A stretch of 64,000 nt of DNA from an uncultured Olsenella sp. (GCA_934660915.1 CAKUIF010000003.1:1-64000), one strand, 5' to 3'; numbered from the stretch's first letter, positions 33,651-41,451 are shown. Numbers and translations are program-made. Notes: generated from the sequence alone by a model not told the origin.

Positions 33651-34916
33651 ATGACTGACAAGGGCATGGATCCTCGGGCGGCCTACGCGGGCGAGCTCAT
33701 CCTCACGTCCGGGCGAACCGAGAGCATGGACTCGTGGGCAACCGGACTCAACAACAACGTGCTTGTCTTGGGCTGCTCCGGCTCGGGCAAGACGCGCAAC
33801 TTTCTCAAGCCGAACCTGCTTCAGTGCCAGGGCTCCTACGTTGTGCTCGACTCCAAGGGGCGGCTCTTCCACGAGATGGCACCGTACCTTCGTGCTTATG
33901 GCTACGTAGTCGACTGTCTCGACTTCACCACGATGGAGGGAACGATCGGCTACGACCCGCTCCATCATGTGCGCTGGCGGCGCGGCCGGCCGCTTGCGCA
34001 GGACATCATCGCCATTGCCAGCTCGCTCTTTCCCCGCGACGAGATGGGCGACGACCCGTTTTGGGCGAGCGCGGCGGCCAACTACGTTGCGAGCTACATC
34101 GCCTACGTCTTTGAGGCGCTGCCCGACCGCGAGTGGAACATGGCATCGGTCGTGAGCGTCTACGATCAGGCGTGCGAAGGCAACGTCGAGCGGCTGTTCT
34201 GCGACCTTCGCAGGCAGGACCCGGAGAGCTACGTCGTCTCGCTCTTTCGGCGGGCAAGAAGCACGGCCCGGGCCGAGAAGATGCACTCGAGCATTATGGG
34301 CATTATCGCCGCGAACCTGATGCCGCTCACGTTCGACGGGGCGCTGGCGTCGTTTAGAAAGCCGGAGCAGATTGATTTTTGCGACCTGGGGCGCGAGCGC
34401 CGCGTGCTGTTTGTAACGATGGACGATATGGACCGAAGCCTGGCTCCGCTCACGAGCCTGTTTGTGCGTCAAGCGTTCTCGAGCCTGTGCGACTTCGCGG
34501 ACGCCTCGTGCGAGGGCGGGCGGCTGCCCGTTCCTGTGCGCTTCTTGCTCGATGATTTTGCCAATCTGACGCTGCCGGGCTTTGACGACGTGCTTTCCGT
34601 TATTCGCAGCCGAGAGATCAGCTGCACCGTCGTTTGCCAGACGGTAAGCCAGCTCGAGGCGCGCTATGGCGAGGCCCAGGCGAACTCGATCATCGGCAAC
34701 TGCGACCGCCACCTTGTGCTGGGGTTCCAAGACGAGCGGACGGCGCGTTACTTCTCTCTGCGTGCCAACAAGACGCCCTCGACGCTGCTTGAGACCCCGC
34801 CGCGAAGGTGGTGGCTGTTCGAGCGCGGCCGGCGCGGCGTGTGCGAGCCTGCCTACGAGCTTGAGCGGCACCCGGGCTATGGGGAGTTTGACGACGGTTC
34901 CGGCGTGGCTGCCTGA
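33651..34916 (+). CDS. VirD4/TraG-like coupling ATPase, solitary
   Basis: A 421-residue hexameric-type ATPase related to type IV secretion coupling proteins. Walker A is GCSGSGKTRNF (residues 41-51), followed by SYVVLDSKGRLFHEMAPYL; Walker B is VRFLLDDFANLTLPGF; TVVCQTVSQLEARYG is the sensor-like region. There are no N-terminal membrane spans, unlike classical TraG, so it would be soluble. The start is ambiguous between GTG 33645 and ATG 33651. No relaxase, VirB4 or other transfer gene is present. Context is clpP upstream and a small helical protein 14 bases downstream. Confidence 0.85.
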   Translation: MTDKGMDPRAAYAGELILTSGRTESMDSWATGLNNNVLVLGCSGSGKTRNFLKPNLLQCQGSYVVLDSKGRLFHEMAPYLRAYGYVVDCLDFTTMEGTIGYDPLHHVRWRRGRPLAQDIIAIASSLFPRDEMGDDPFWASAAANYVASYIAYVFEALPDREWNMASVVSVYDQACEGNVERLFCDLRRQDPESYVVSLFRRARSTARAEKMHSSIMGIIAANLMPLTFDGALASFRKPEQIDFCDLGRERRVLFVTMDDMDRSLAPLTSLFVRQAFSSLCDFADASCEGGRLPVPVRFLLDDFANLTLPGFDDVLSVIRSREISCTVVCQTVSQLEARYGEAQANSIIGNCDRHLVLGFQDERTARYFSLRANKTPSTLLETPPRRWWLFERGRRGVCEPAYELERHPGYGEFDDGSGVAA

Positions 34917-34930
34917 GAGAAGAGGAGACG

Positions 34931-35260
34931 ATGAACAAGACGACGAACAAGACGAGTGACCGTGCGAGCCTGGCCGAGCGCATCGCGCGTGCCAGCGCCG
35001 TCCGCGACCAAGCGGCGAGCGAGAAGCCGGACCGTGCGCTTATTGACGCCGAGCGCAGAAGCGCGTTCGATGCCACGGATACACTTAAGGATTTGTGGGA
35101 AGACAAGCCCGCGATCAATGAGCTGGAACTCGTGAAAGCCCTCATCACGCAGATCGTGCTGCTCGACGACGACTTGCGCGAGCAGGTGCTCTGTCGCGCG
35201 AACGTCATGGCGGGGGAGTGCGCCGCCGCCGTCGCCCCGTACCTGCGCGTCCAAAGTTGA
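34931..35260 (+). CDS. small helical hypothetical protein
   Basis: A 109-residue, charged, predicted all-helical protein without signal peptide or membrane span. The N-terminal half is rich in Ala, Arg and Glu; the C-terminal half reads LELVKALITQIVLLDDDLREQVLCRANVMAGECAAAVAPYL. AGAGGAGACG precedes the ATG, 14 bases after the TraG-like stop, so it is co-transcribed with that gene. No family recognised; it could be an adaptor or substrate-recognition partner of the ATPase (inference only). Confidence 0.75.
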   Translation: MNKTTNKTSDRASLAERIARASAVRDQAASEKPDRALIDAERRSAFDATDTLKDLWEDKPAINELELVKALITQIVLLDDDLREQVLCRANVMAGECAAAVAPYLRVQS

Positions 35261-35335
35261 TGGTTGTCTGGCGGGTAATTCCCGCGGCTCAACGTTAGAC
35301 TCGAAGCAATCGATTCAGGACCAAGGGAGAAGCGC

Positions 35336-36013
35336 GTGGCTCAGGACTTCTTTGACCTTCTTTACAACGGCTATACCGGCGAGTATCAGCTTATGAGCTC
35401 GCTGTACCGCAATGGCCTGGACGCGCTGCGCCCGCCTGCGGACATGGGCATCGATGTGGTGTCGCTCAACTTAAAGCAGCGACTCGAGCAGCCGGACGTG
35501 GCAGCCGAGATGTTCTATTTCCAGGTGAAGACCGCCGTTACCAACGTGAGCGAGAACGCCGGCCGCCCCGGCGCGTTTGCCGTGGTTGAGTTCAAGCTCA
35601 AGGCGAGCGAGGTCAATCTGTTGAGCTGTTCGAGTGACCGTGCCCTGTTCTGTTATGTGTACAACGGTGAGGCGAGCTCGCTCACGGATGCGTTCGAGAC
35701 GCCGTTCATCCGCTTCTGGCTCGACGGCTGTTTGCTGGCGAAGCTTGAGCGCCAAGGCGCCTTTTATTGCAAGGAGGGCGAGTCCAAGCTGACGCTTACG
35801 TGCCAGCTGCGCAAGCCCGCGCACGAGAACGGCCACTGGTACGCGCTTGCGGTGGATAAGGATGGCAACAAGCTGGACGACGGCTACCTGGGCGTTGTGG
35901 GCGGAGAGGGGAATCCCGCAAACGACGGAGCTGATCACTACAGCGTTGCCGGCTACCTTACGTACGCGCGCCGCAGCTTGGCGTCCGGCGGCGAAGGGCC
36001 GGCGGGCTTGTAA
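35336..36013 (+). CDS. DUF4365-like (nuclease-fold-like) protein
   Basis: A 225-residue soluble protein. Its first 75 residues follow the DUF4365 pattern: GYTGEYQLMSSLYRNGLDALRPPADMGIDVVSLN, then MFYFQVKTA. The order GE...D-x-GIDV...FQVK is that of PD-(D/E)xK-like folds. The C-terminal half has no clear family. GTG start at 35336 follows AAGGGAGAA. Its stop overlaps the next ATG by one base (TAATG), linking it to the LysR gene. Members of this family occur beside defence and regulatory genes; the activity here is unproven. Confidence 0.7.
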   Translation: MAQDFFDLLYNGYTGEYQLMSSLYRNGLDALRPPADMGIDVVSLNLKQRLEQPDVAAEMFYFQVKTAVTNVSENAGRPGAFAVVEFKLKASEVNLLSCSSDRALFCYVYNGEASSLTDAFETPFIRFWLDGCLLAKLERQGAFYCKEGESKLTLTCQLRKPAHENGHWYALAVDKDGNKLDDGYLGVVGGEGNPANDGADHYSVAGYLTYARRSLASGGEGPAGL

Positions 36014-36933
36014 TGGAACTCAGGACGTTGCGCTACTTCCTCGCGGTTGCGCGCGAGGAGAACATGACCGAGGCGGCGAACGTGCTGCACGTGACGCAGC
36101 CTACGCTTTCACGCCAGATCGCCGACCTGGAGCGCGAGCTCGGGGTTGAGCTCTTTGAGCGCACCAACCGCTCCTGCGTGCTCACGAGCGACGGCATGCG
36201 CCTGCGGCAGCGCGCGGAGGAGATTCTCTCGCTCGTGGAGCAGACCGAGTCCGAGATGGGCGATCAAGAGCTCGGCATCGAAGGCAATATCCGCATCGGC
36301 GCCGGCGAGACGCGCGCCATGCGCTTTGTGCTCGACGCCTTTGCCGACCTGCGGTGCGATCACCCCGGCGTGACGATCGAGCTCTATACAGGCAACGCCG
36401 ACGCGGTGGAGGAGCGCCTGGAGCGAGGGCTTCTGGACTTCGCCTTGCTGCTCGAGCCCGTGAACCTCGAGAAGTACGAGTGGCTCCGCATGCCCGAGGC
36501 AGACCGCGTGGGCGTGTGCGTTGCGTCCCAAGGCCCTTGGGGCGAGCTTGCGGCGGCGACTCCCGCCGAGCTCGCGCGTATGCCGCTGCTGCTGAGCTCG
36601 CGCACCTCGAACAAGGCCGTGGACTTGGCGGCGTGGTCGGGCGGCGCCGTCGATTCTGAGTCGCTCAACGTCGTGGGCCGTTTCGACCTCATTGGCAACG
36701 CGTCCCACCTCGTGCGCTCGGGCGCGGCCTGCGCTATGGGTATCGACCACCTGTTTCAGGTGGACGACAGTTCCGACCTGCGATTCGTTCCGTTAGATCC
36801 GCCGTTCGAGATCGCTTCTTTCCTCGTTTGGAAGAAGTACCGCCTGCGCTCGCGCGCCTGCGAGGAGCTCCTGCGGCGTCTGCGGGAGGCCTGCTCGGCC
36901 GAGCGCGGCAATGCGGAGAATCCTGCGAAGTAG
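36013..36933 (+). CDS. LysR-family transcriptional regulator
   Basis: A 306-residue LysR regulator: N-terminal winged helix (MELRTLRYFLAVAREENMTEAANVLHVTQPTLSRQIADLERELGVELFER) and a periplasmic-binding-like effector domain with GNIRIGAGET at about 93. The ATG overlaps the preceding stop by one base, so expression is coupled to the DUF4365-like gene. Targets are unknown; LysR proteins of this branch often control nearby aldo/keto reductase or flavoprotein genes, and the reductase operon ends 3.4 kb away. Convergent with the glutaredoxin gene. Confidence 0.93.
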   Translation: MELRTLRYFLAVAREENMTEAANVLHVTQPTLSRQIADLERELGVELFERTNRSCVLTSDGMRLRQRAEEILSLVEQTESEMGDQELGIEGNIRIGAGETRAMRFVLDAFADLRCDHPGVTIELYTGNADAVEERLERGLLDFALLLEPVNLEKYEWLRMPEADRVGVCVASQGPWGELAAATPAELARMPLLLSSRTSNKAVDLAAWSGGAVDSESLNVVGRFDLIGNASHLVRSGAACAMGIDHLFQVDDSSDLRFVPLDPPFEIASFLVWKKYRLRSRACEELLRRLREACSAERGNAENPAK

Positions 36934-36951
36934 CTTTGCGGGGTGCGATTC

Positions 36952-37197
36952 TTACAGCTCGTTGGCCCTGAGCCACGCGATGATGTCGTCGGACTCGTAA
37001 AGCGGCTGGCCGTCGATGAAGAGGCAGGGGACCTGGCGCTTACCGCCGACGGAGATCAGCGTCTTTGCTGCTTCCTCGTCGGCTTCGATGTCGCGCAGCG
37101 GGATGGCGATGCTGTTGTCCTCCATGAAGTTCATGACCTTGATGCGGTACGGGCAGGTTGGCTTCATATAGAGCTCTAGCTCGTGGTTTGTGCTCAT
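36952..37197 (-). CDS. glutaredoxin-like protein with CPYR motif
   Basis: An 81-residue thioredoxin-fold protein: ELYMKPTCPYRIKVMNFM carries Cys15 in CPYR, where glutaredoxins normally have CPYC, so it is monothiol. RQVPCLFIDGQPLYESDDIIAWL holds the cis-Pro and glutathione-binding region. ATG at 37197 follows TGGAG. It starts 31 bases after the SirTM-like gene in the same direction, so it is likely the last gene of the minus-strand cluster starting at the ACGX peptide. Confidence 0.88.
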   Translation of the reverse strand: MSTNHELELYMKPTCPYRIKVMNFMEDNSIAIPLRDIEADEEAAKTLISVGGKRQVPCLFIDGQPLYESDDIIAWLRANEL

Positions 37198-37228
37198 GGC
37201 GCTCCATTCGGTCGGTGGGGACGGAAGT

Positions 37229-38131
37229 CTACGGCTGATTATTCCCACTCCCGGCTTTCCGTGAGCTCAGCCGCGAGATGACGTCGTCGGCGCCCGCGTC
37301 GATGAGGATCGACTGGGGCTCGATCTCGATCGGAGCGACGGCCTCGCCAAGGTTGACGCACGCGTAGGTGGCGCGGGGATTCGACGCGGCCATCTGCCAG
37401 AAGGGGTACTTGATGATTCCCGGTGTATTGCCGCCTACGCCGATTTCCAGGAGCAGCGTGCGCATTTTCTTGTGACGACGCAGGAAGTCGCTGTAGCGCG
37501 CCGCCGCCCTGTGCCAGCCCTCGTCCTCGACGAACGTGTCGTCGCTGCGCAGGTTCATCGTCATGGGTGCGCCGCAGTTGTGGCATCGGGGAACAAGTTC
37601 GCTGGGAATGCGCAGGTCGCGCTGCTCTTCGACCATGGCGCGAATCTGTTCCTCGTTGTCCCAGGTCTTCTGGCAACATGGACGGCTGCACTGGAACAAA
37701 CCGTAGTCGCCCTGCGTATAGAAGAGGCGCTGCTTGTCGAATCCCGCGCGCTGGAAGCAATGGTCGACGTTCGTGGTGAGCACGAAGTAGTCCTTATCGC
37801 GCACGAGGGAGAGCAGCTGCTCGTAGACGGGTCCGGGCACGGCCTCGTAGCGGTTGCACATGACATAACGGCTCCAGAACGCCCAGTGCTCCTCGAGCGT
37901 CTCGTACGGGTAGAAGCCGCCCGAGTACATGTCCGAGAAGCCGTAGCGCTTAGCGAAGTCGCCGAAGAGGCGCTCGAATCGCTCTCCCGCATAGGTGTAT
38001 CCGGCGGCGGTGGAAAGCCCCGCGCCTGCGCCGATGATCACGGCGTCCGCGGCATCGAGCGCCGTCGAGAGCTCATCGATCTGTGCCAAGAAGAGCTTGG
38101 TAGATTGTCTCGTCAGACGGGAGAAATACAT
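37229..38131 (-). CDS. SirTM-like sirtuin (macrodomain-linked)
   Basis: A sirtuin of up to 300 residues. The NAD-binding loop is VIIGAGAGLSTAAG (about residues 31-44); TTNVDHCFQRAGF and a zinc ribbon made of CSRPCC and CHNCGAP follow; GVGGNTPGIIKYPFW takes the place of GTSxxVxP. The pattern matches class M sirtuins (SirTM), which ADP-ribosylate a lipoylated GcvH-like protein in pathogens. The first 58 bases overlap the macrodomain gene, and a TTG about 14 codons in is an alternative start. No GcvH-L or lipoate ligase gene lies here, so the target must differ or be elsewhere. Confidence 0.85.
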   Translation of the reverse strand: MYFSRLTRQSTKLFLAQIDELSTALDAADAVIIGAGAGLSTAAGYTYAGERFERLFGDFAKRYGFSDMYSGGFYPYETLEEHWAFWSRYVMCNRYEAVPGPVYEQLLSLVRDKDYFVLTTNVDHCFQRAGFDKQRLFYTQGDYGLFQCSRPCCQKTWDNEEQIRAMVEEQRDLRIPSELVPRCHNCGAPMTMNLRSDDTFVEDEGWHRAAARYSDFLRRHKKMRTLLLEIGVGGNTPGIIKYPFWQMAASNPRATYACVNLGEAVAPIEIEPQSILIDAGADDVISRLSSRKAGSGNNQP

Positions 38132-38858
38132 CGAATACCACCTTGAGCCGGGAATCGTTGCGTAAAAGGTATCGGCGAACAGCGTCTACGGCGACGTTCG
38201 CGGCGGCTTTTTGAGGGTAGCCGAAGACGCCGGTCGAGATGCAGCAGAAAGCGATGCTGCCGAGGCCGCGCTTGCTCGCCTCAACGAGGCAGCTCTCGTA
38301 GCAGCGCCGCAGGAGCAGTTCCTCGCGAGGGCCGGGGTTGTGGCTCGCCACGATGGGTCCCACGGTGTGGAACACGTAGCGCGAGGGGAGGTTGTAGGCG
38401 GGCGTGACCTTCACGCGGCCCGTGGGCTCGGCATGGCCTTGCACGTCCATGAGCTGGGCGCAGGCACCGCGCAGCTGCATGCCGGCATACGTGTGAATTG
38501 CGTTGTCGATGCAGCTGTGCCCGGGCACAAAGCAGCCGAGCATCTGGTCGTTCGCGGCGTTGACGATGGCGTCTGCGGCGAGCAGCGTGATGTCTCCGCG
38601 CCACACGGCGATGCGGTCGCGGAAGGTCAGCGCATCGACGTCTGTGGCCCCGCCACGCTCAATAAGGCGCTGCTTGAGGTAGTCATCTTGGACGGCGAGG
38701 ACCTCTGGCGCCAACGGCTCGGGCGGCCTTGCGTTCATAAGGGCGCGCAGGAGGCGTTGCTGGGCGTCGGCGTCCGCGGGGACGGCAATCTCCGCCTCGT
38801 CGGGCCTCTCGGCAAGAAGCGCCTCGATCAGGTAAAGCCTTCGCTCGGATTGGTTCAT
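38073..38858 (-). CDS. zinc-type macrodomain protein-ADP-ribose hydrolase
   Basis: A 261-residue hydrolase expected to remove ADP-ribose from protein. The N-terminal 75 residues are a helical extension typical of SirTM-associated macrodomains. The macrodomain follows, with WRGDITLLAADAIVNAANDQMLGCFVPGHSCIDNAIH: the cluster C-x4-H-x-C is the zinc motif of this subfamily. ISTGVFGYPQKAAA is the phosphate loop. It overlaps the SirTM gene and begins 24 bases after the radical SAM gene, in the same direction. Confidence 0.9.
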   Translation of the reverse strand: MNQSERRLYLIEALLAERPDEAEIAVPADADAQQRLLRALMNARPPEPLAPEVLAVQDDYLKQRLIERGGATDVDALTFRDRIAVWRGDITLLAADAIVNAANDQMLGCFVPGHSCIDNAIHTYAGMQLRGACAQLMDVQGHAEPTGRVKVTPAYNLPSRYVFHTVGPIVASHNPGPREELLLRRCYESCLVEASKRGLGSIAFCCISTGVFGYPQKAAANVAVDAVRRYLLRNDSRLKVVFDVFLPSDETIYQALLGTDR

Positions 38859-38882
38859 CGGCGACGTGCGCCCCCCTCGCCA

Positions 38883-39941
38883 CTAGTCAACTTCCTTCCA
38901 ACACTGCGGGTCGGCGGCGTACATGTTGCCCGTGTAGCCATACGTCACGGCGGGGCAGCCGCGGCACCAGCCGAACAGCTCGCACTTCGAGCACTTCTCG
39001 AACTTGTCGAACTCGCGCTTCTCTTCCATTGCGGACGAGAAGAACAGCTGCTCGAGCGTGTCCTCGGCGACGTTGCCGATCTTGCTCTCCATGCGGCGGC
39101 AGGCGTAGACGTCTCCCGTCGGCAGCACCGTCATGTGTCCCGTGCCGCAGTGGCATCCGTCATAGATAACGCCGGGCTTGGCGCCCTCGGGAATCTTGAA
39201 GCGGCCCTGCTCCCAGCGAAGGAGCGTCCAGAGATGGTCCTTGAGCTGGAAAAACGTCTTGCAGCCGTGCGACTGGTGGTAGTCCATGCGCTCCTGGGCG
39301 GCAAGAAGGACTTTGCGGTACTCGAGTGGCTCCATGTGGAACTCGTCGCGCTTCTGGCCCGAGGTGGGGCAGTAGCGACCGAAGGCGAACACGTCCACGT
39401 CAAGGCTCGCGACGAGGTCGATGAGCTGAGGGAGCTCGTGGGCGTTCATGCTGGACACCGTGTTCATGATCGCCACCCAGATGCCCGCTCGCTTGAGGCA
39501 CTCGATGGCGCGCATGGTCTCGGCAAAGGAGCCCGGTTTGCGGAAGTAGTCGTGCGTGGACTCCAGGCCGTCGAGCGAAAGCTGGTACTTACGGCAGCCG
39601 AGCGCCTTCATACGCGCACAGACCTCGTCGTCGAGGTGGAAGGGATTGCCCATCACGCACCACATGAAGCCGCGCTCGTGGAGGAGCTCCGCCAGACGCC
39701 AGAAGTCCGGATGCAGGATGGGGTCGCCGCCGGTGACGTAGAAGTAGGGCTGGCGGCTGAGTCTCTTGCACAGAGCTTCTGCCTGGTTAACGGCCTGGAT
39801 CATCTGATTCCACGGCATGCGCTTGAAGCCGGCGCACTCGCCGTTGGCAAAGATGTAGCAGTGCTTGCAGCGCTGGTCGCACTCGTCGGTGATGTGCCAC
39901 TGGAATGCGAACGCGGGCTTGACCTTGGGGCGGGAGTCCAT
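38883..39941 (-). CDS. radical SAM/SPASM peptide-modifying enzyme, ACGX-type system
   Basis: A 352-residue radical SAM enzyme. The cluster motif is Cys21-x3-Cys25-x2-Cys28 (CDQRCKHCYI), followed by VTGGDPILHPDFW and the strand LSLDGLESTHDYFRKPGSF. The SPASM region shows CHCGTGHMTVLPTGDVYACRR and CSKCELFGWCRGCP, enough cysteines for auxiliary clusters. The start at 39941 is preferred because upstream sequence in frame lies inside the preceding gene. It is 22 bases after the flavin/ferredoxin fusion gene and close to the ACG-repeat peptide, its likely substrate. Confidence 0.92.
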   Translation of the reverse strand: MDSRPKVKPAFAFQWHITDECDQRCKHCYIFANGECAGFKRMPWNQMIQAVNQAEALCKRLSRQPYFYVTGGDPILHPDFWRLAELLHERGFMWCVMGNPFHLDDEVCARMKALGCRKYQLSLDGLESTHDYFRKPGSFAETMRAIECLKRAGIWVAIMNTVSSMNAHELPQLIDLVASLDVDVFAFGRYCPTSGQKRDEFHMEPLEYRKVLLAAQERMDYHQSHGCKTFFQLKDHLWTLLRWEQGRFKIPEGAKPGVIYDGCHCGTGHMTVLPTGDVYACRRMESKIGNVAEDTLEQLFFSSAMEEKREFDKFEKCSKCELFGWCRGCPAVTYGYTGNMYAADPQCWKEVD

Positions 39942-39963
39942 CGTCTCCTCAACCTCCTTGAAT

Positions 39964-40578
39964 CTAGAGACGCTTGACGGCGCCGACGGGACAGTTCTCA
40001 AAGCAGGCGCCGCAGTGCAGGCAATGCTCTGGTTCGATGCGGTATGCGTCCCCGGCGGCGATGCATTTCTGCGGGCAGTGGGCAAGGCATGCACCGCACC
40101 CGATGCATGTGTTCGGATCGATGCGGTACCCCCTTGCTTGCACCTGCGCCTTGCCGAGCGAGAAGACGGCGCGCTCGATGGGGTGCACACCCAGGTTGAA
40201 GTAGTCGAGCGTGATGTCTCGAACTTCGAAGATGATGCCAATCTCGCGCGTATTTCCCGGATAGACATTGGCGAGGTAAGGCTGCTCGGCAAAGATCGTG
40301 TCGATCCACTTTGCCTGCTCGTCTTCTGCGGCCGGCGTGGCGGTGCCGCTCATGCGAATCATCTCGTTGAACCGCGTGTGGACCATGGTCTGGATGCGGC
40401 CGTCGGCCTCAAGCTGACGAACCATCTCTTTACCTCGCGCGGTGAAGAAATAGATGGCGTCGGGCTCGTAATGGACGGCGCTCACGCAGCGGATCTGCGG
40501 AGAGCCGTCGGCGTCAACGGTGGCCAGGGCCAGCGTTCCGGCGAGCTTCATTTTTTGCAGGCAGGTTTGCGCGTCCAT
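39964..40578 (-). CDS. pyridoxamine-phosphate-oxidase-like flavoprotein fused to 2[4Fe-4S] ferredoxin
   Basis: A 204-residue fusion. Residues 1-130 are a split-barrel FMN fold (LAGTLALATVDADGSPQIRCVSAVHYEPDAIYFFTARGKEM). The C-terminal part has two ferredoxin motifs, CIGCGACLAHCPQKC and CLHCGACFENCPVGA. ATG at 40578 follows GAAGGAGGG. Between the ACG-repeat peptide and the radical SAM gene, it is well placed to supply electrons for radical SAM activation or to reduce the modified peptide (inference). Confidence 0.9.
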   Translation of the reverse strand: MDAQTCLQKMKLAGTLALATVDADGSPQIRCVSAVHYEPDAIYFFTARGKEMVRQLEADGRIQTMVHTRFNEMIRMSGTATPAAEDEQAKWIDTIFAEQPYLANVYPGNTREIGIIFEVRDITLDYFNLGVHPIERAVFSLGKAQVQARGYRIDPNTCIGCGACLAHCPQKCIAAGDAYRIEPEHCLHCGACFENCPVGAVKRL

Positions 40579-40601
40579 CACGAGCCCTCCTTCAGCTTTG
40601 A

Positions 40602-40832
40602 TTACTTGGCGTCGGCAGTGCCGCAGGCCGGCGCGGGGTCGGCGGAGCCGCAGGCGGGCGCCGGATCGGCAGAGCCGCAAGCCGGGGCGGCGGGGTCGGC
40701 GGAGCCGCAGGCGGGCGCCGGATCGGCAGAGCCGCAAGCCGGGGCGGCGGGGTCGGCGGAGCCGCAGGCGGGCGCGGGATCGGTGGTACCGCAAGCGGCG
40801 AAGGCGGCGACCTTCTCGAGGTTCTCGGACAT
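40602..40832 (-). CDS. ACGX-repeat peptide (probable RiPP precursor)
   Basis: A 76-residue peptide: leader MSENLEKVAAFA, then seven ACG units, mostly ACGSADPAP or ACGSADPAAP, ending ACGTADAK. Each repeat carries one Cys, so seven thiols are available for modification. I recall this as the ACGX-repeat peptide family that accompanies a dedicated radical SAM/SPASM enzyme, which is encoded two genes downstream. AGGAA precedes the ATG. The nucleotide repeats (27-30 bases) are nearly identical, indicating recent expansion or homogenisation. The mature product is unknown. Confidence 0.9.
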   Translation of the reverse strand: MSENLEKVAAFAACGTTDPAPACGSADPAAPACGSADPAPACGSADPAAPACGSADPAPACGSADPAPACGTADAK

Positions 40833-40852
40833 GATGGTTCCTTTCTCGTATT

Positions 40853-40870
40853 CGGGCGATTATTCGCCCG
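40853..40870 (-). promoter_or_regulatory. hairpin in the leader of the ACGX operon
   Basis: CGGGCGA (40853-40859) and TCGCCCG (40864-40870) with loop TTAT, about 20 bases before the peptide start. A second stem, GTGCC-TTCTT / AAGAA-GGCAC, spans about 40888-40912. These may stabilise the peptide mRNA or bind a regulator. Confidence 0.45.
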
Positions 40871-40940
40871 GAACCATCGTCCAAGAAGTGCCCTTCTTGC
40901 AAAAGAAGGCACCATTCTATTAGCCGGTTACAAAAAGGTA

Positions 40941-40965
40941 AGTAAGTGCGATTGGGCCACTTACT
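40941..40965. promoter_or_regulatory. palindrome between ACGX operon and hxlR-like gene
   Basis: AGTAAGTG (40941-40948) and CACTTACT (40958-40965) form a perfect 8-bp inverted repeat with a 9-base spacer, 36 bases before the HxlR start codon. Likely operator for HxlR control of both directions. Confidence 0.5.
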
Positions 40966-41000
40966 GCGATAATGGTTGGAACCCGTCGAGAGGAATTGCG

Positions 41001-41336
41001 ATGCTGACCAAGGAAGAGCTGCCCCCGTGCCCCGTCGCCACGTGCTTCCAGCTGTTTGGCAACAAGTGGAAGATCTACATCATCCAGCAGCTCAAGGAGC
41101 GTGCCTTCGGCTTCAACGAGCTCCAGCGTTCCATCGTCGGCATCAGCCAGAAGGTCCTCTCCTCGAACCTCAAGGAGATGGAGGCGGCGGGCCTCGTCAC
41201 GCGAACGGTCATCCCCGAGACGCCCATCCGCACGGAGTACGCGCTCTCCGAGGTGGGGGAGAGCCTCATGCCCGTGATTGATTCGATGGTCGAGTGGGGC
41301 AGCGGCTATCAGCAGCTTGTTCGCGAGGACGGGTAG
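41001..41336 (+). CDS. HxlR-family transcriptional regulator
   Basis: A 111-residue winged-helix regulator: CPVATCFQLFGNKWKIYIIQQL, FNELQRSIVGISQKVLSSNLKEME and PIRTEYALSEVGESL are all typical. Two cysteines near the N-terminus (LPPCPVATC) occupy the position of the redox-sensing Cys of HxlR/HypR proteins, so it may sense thiol or aldehyde stress. AGAGGAATTGCG precedes the ATG. Divergent from the ACGX cluster, which it probably controls. Confidence 0.9.
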   Translation: MLTKEELPPCPVATCFQLFGNKWKIYIIQQLKERAFGFNELQRSIVGISQKVLSSNLKEMEAAGLVTRTVIPETPIRTEYALSEVGESLMPVIDSMVEWGSGYQQLVREDG

Positions 41337-41367
41337 GTTGCCGGTCGAGCGGTCGGCTGCGGCGCTT

Positions 41368-41398
41368 AGGGTACTTCTTTGCAAGTACCCTATTTTTT
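41368..41398 (+). terminator. intrinsic terminator after hxlR-like gene
   Basis: AGGGTACTT (41368-41376) and AAGTACCCT (41383-41391) followed by ATTTTTT. Confidence 0.9.
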
Positions 41399-41451
41399 AA
41401 ACTATCGATAAAACCGCAGGTCGCTGGAAAGAAGTGCCGGTCAAGTGGTCG

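Noticed and set aside
33651..34916. TraG-like gene as evidence of an integrative conjugative element
   Set aside because: No relaxase, VirB4, VirB6, integrase or attachment repeats were found nearby, and codon composition matches the surroundings.
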